64,000 nt of DNA from Gracilaria gracilis. Its lineage: Eukaryota > Rhodophyta > Florideophyceae > Gracilariales > Gracilariaceae. Positions 63,101 through 64,000 of this stretch are shown piece by piece. The translations under genes and the position numbers were made by a program. How positions within the stretch are numbered: the stretch's first letter is position 1; each line of letters begins with the position of its first letter. The notes under the pieces are model-generated. The model made no database searches. It was not told where the DNA came from and saw only the letters and a program-made list of their open reading frames with translations. The DNA lies in contig JARGSG010000128.1 in NCBI GenBank assembly GCA_030374805.1, positions 1 through 64,000 on the forward strand, in the 5' to 3' direction.

Positions 63101-64000
63101 TCAACAGGAGTTATGGTCAGAGGTGGGACGTCAACAGCAGGGTCTGCACCCAATTTGATGCGAAACACGTCTCGATATCGGTCGAGAATTGCGGACACCT
63201 TCTGCATTCCATCGTTTGATATTCCGTTTCGTCTTGCCTCAGTTAGAATCTTCTCGAATGCTTCATCGATAGATTCTTTGGTATCCTTCTTTATGCCCGC
63301 TGCGAGGCACTCGGGCAATTCGATGGGGTCGTCATCTGCACTCATATAAGACATCCCCTGATACCTGGCCGTAGCGAGCTTGGCTCTCTTCGTATCCAAC
63401 TGGTTCACGTGCTTGTCGTGGATTTCGTTTCTCACACGAATGAGATGTTCATTGAGGTTGAAACCAATTGAATTCAAGAACGGACGACCGAGTAGAATTT
63501 CTTCGAGCGGATTCTCAACTACATAGAATTCGACCCCACGAACCCGAACAGGAATATTGGATCCAGGGAGGAAAATTGTAACGGTGAGTGTTACTGAACG
63601 GGACGAGTGCGTGTCAGGGTCTTCGTCTGATTTGAAAACGCCTGTGAGATACACTGGGTTCTCGAAGTTCTTGACCGGAAGATTGGGAACAGAAGAAATC
63701 AGTCTACTGTAGAGGTTATGATCAATCGCGCTGAAATCCGACCCGGAGTCACCAAGCGATAGATCGAACACAGTGTCTTCCAGAGCAACACGGAATCTAC
63801 TTGCATCGCTGTCAGGCAGAGCCGTCGTTGGAGTGCCCGAACCTCTCATAGTCTTCGCCTTCTTTACATCCTTCTTCGTGTAGTGTTTCTCGAAAATTTC
63901 CCTCTTCCGTTCAGTTGACGTGATGGGACAATCTTTGAGACGGTGAATCCCGTCACACTTTTCGTTCAGGCAAGGCTCAGACCATTCTGAGTCTTTTCGT
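60157..64000 (-). CDS. gypsy-4 gag-pol polyprotein, intact, continues past the window
   Basis: Open from the window edge to TAA at 60157. The ATG at 63849 gives 1230 codons, but the frame is open further upstream. There it contains CLNEKCDGIHRLKDC, a CX4CX3HX4C knuckle, so gag and pol are one ORF. Numbering from 63849: protease LGDSGSDFSAID (about 33-43), reverse transcriptase with FTVDLRGPNARTVP and WIDDFLLYAKS (about 406, WIDD in place of YxDD), RNase H LFTDASDTHWSAIL (about 570), integrase HFDFCYM (about 854), ISDRGSHF (913) and NGTVEVV (949), a KWMGPFRVVE GPY/F motif, and a C-terminal chromodomain (AELLVKWRGFSESEMDWVSL). No stop or frameshift in 3.8 kb. The LTR next to it cuts the RTX-like gene. 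Confidence 0.93.
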   Translation of the reverse strand, partial: RKDSEWSEPCLNEKCDGIHRLKDCPITSTERKREIFEKHYTKKDVKKAKTMRGSGTPTTALPDSDASRFRVALEDTVFDLSLGDSGSDFSAIDHNLYSRLISSVPNLPVKNFENPVYLTGVFKSDEDPDTHSSRSVTLTVTIFLPGSNIPVRVRGVEFYVVENPLEEILLGRPFLNSIGFNLNEHLIRVRNEIHDKHVNQLDTKRAKLATARYQGMSYMSADDDPIELPECLAAGIKKDTKESIDEAFEKILTEARRNGISNDGMQKVSAILDRYRDVFRIKLGADPAVDVPPLTITPVENAKPYRSSQRRYAPQQREFIIRTIRELEAMGAIYKNPSARWASPALAVPKPGSTKLRFTVDLRGPNARTVPIQSAMPHLESHFQDLSGSTCFAKIDLAHGYWQVPLSAESQEMMSIQTPIGVYSSKRLLQGGSDSGNHFQAVLSNKFEGRVSNLLQWIDDFLLYAKSEEDLLANLETFFLVCEEIGMKIHAEKTTLFASQVQFCGRIISAEGVQYHPRHYAVLTEMRKPSMASELQQFVCATNWMRNSIPAYSERIAPLHQLLESCYAKAGKRTKRALRNLSITDSWGAELDLAFADIKNQLTAAVKLAHPKHDHHLCLFTDASDTHWSAILTQVPASDRHKAIEEQQHEPLCFLSGSFTGSAVNWSVPEKEGFAIVESMCRLDYLVTGREVNIFTDHANLVYLYDPYGRNPGISRQTASKLMRWAIKLSGFRYVVEHLPGVQNVWADMLTRWAVNPTRTVVAAKMLRCKALMVAPINPGTDSKLDWPDIHQVKEAQSSTEEVPPKGFTKTEDGIRNEKDVLWVPSDSDLLKLRIVVAAHTGSGGHRSSKVTLATTKAFFYWKNMDDDLKSFVKTCLHCLCTEPAKTIPRPLGHALHAEKPNELLHFDFCYMSPGQDDLLYVLVLKDDHSGYVWLVPTTENTAEVVADELIRWFAAFGVVTQWISDRGSHFKNEVVRHLKEKTNSSHHFTLAYCPWSNGTVEVVCRELLRACRALLSEFQLPQNCWPSILPVVQAALNSSILDRLGNRCPLTVFTGHRQDTPLSAITRKVGGKTRILSLDNIRGKQLRNIEETQKALCSMHKEVAERCTEKRRKAVESHNRKTNVRAPNFQEGDFVLRGVLERERTRKPSLKWMGPFRVVECRSEYIFVIESLLDGQKQEVHGRRLKFFRNREFEVTEELRNYLSYQQGELLVIDRFEDIRLRKGIAELLVKWRGFSESEMDWVSLDSLRDDVPVLVKEYLEEVSATGTKRQSNIAAANM

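Overview
The window is transposon-rich nuclear DNA of a eukaryote. Chromodomain Ty3/gypsy elements, a Ty1/copia element, a CACTA-type element, PIF/Harbinger remnants and a LINE tail occupy most of it. Apart from transposon ORFs, only one intact gene-like ORF is visible (31391-32425). No tRNA, rRNA or CRISPR array was seen. The lineage cannot be fixed from sequence alone. The transposon mix and the intron-poor coding sequence would suit an alga (for example a red alga) or another protist; this is a weak inference.

Layout. (1) 1-4169: the end of an LTR of the gypsy-1 family, which cuts a PIF/Harbinger transposase remnant, then non-coding DNA with one diverged LTR. (2) 4170-15586: gypsy-1, minus strand, decayed, with 5-bp target duplication CCGTT. 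(3) 17032-40714: gypsy-2, plus strand, decayed, with target duplication GTTTT. Its reverse transcriptase is split at 21681 by an 11.9-kb CACTA-like DNA transposon (21682-33580; 12-bp inverted ends, 3-bp duplication GTA). (4) That transposon carries its own transposase, a divergent RG-rich ORF, and what look like acquired sequences: an LRR gene fragment, two pieces of an acyl-CoA synthetase gene (one interrupted by a LINE tail), and an intact 344-residue membrane protein gene. (5) 41794-43183: a PIF/Harbinger transposase. (6) 44211-50405: a copia element with 131-bp LTRs and a GC-rich tandem repeat in its leader. (7) 50621 to about 59670: a gene resembling bacterial pore-forming/RTX proteins, split by the young element gypsy-3 (51756-57094) and probably cut at its 3' end by gypsy-4. 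(8) about 59674-64000: gypsy-4, with an intact polyprotein that runs off the window.

Main biological points. Gypsy-1 and gypsy-2 each carry a homologous long ORF in the antisense direction between the chromodomain and the 3' LTR. Each can be followed in a single frame despite scattered stops, so it looks like a real gene of this retroelement family; I recognise no known domain in it. The CACTA-like element looks like a gene-capturing transposon. The RTX-like gene is a candidate horizontal acquisition that has since been inactivated. Several breaks fall in homopolymer runs and may be sequence errors, so 'pseudogene' calls resting only on those should be read with care.
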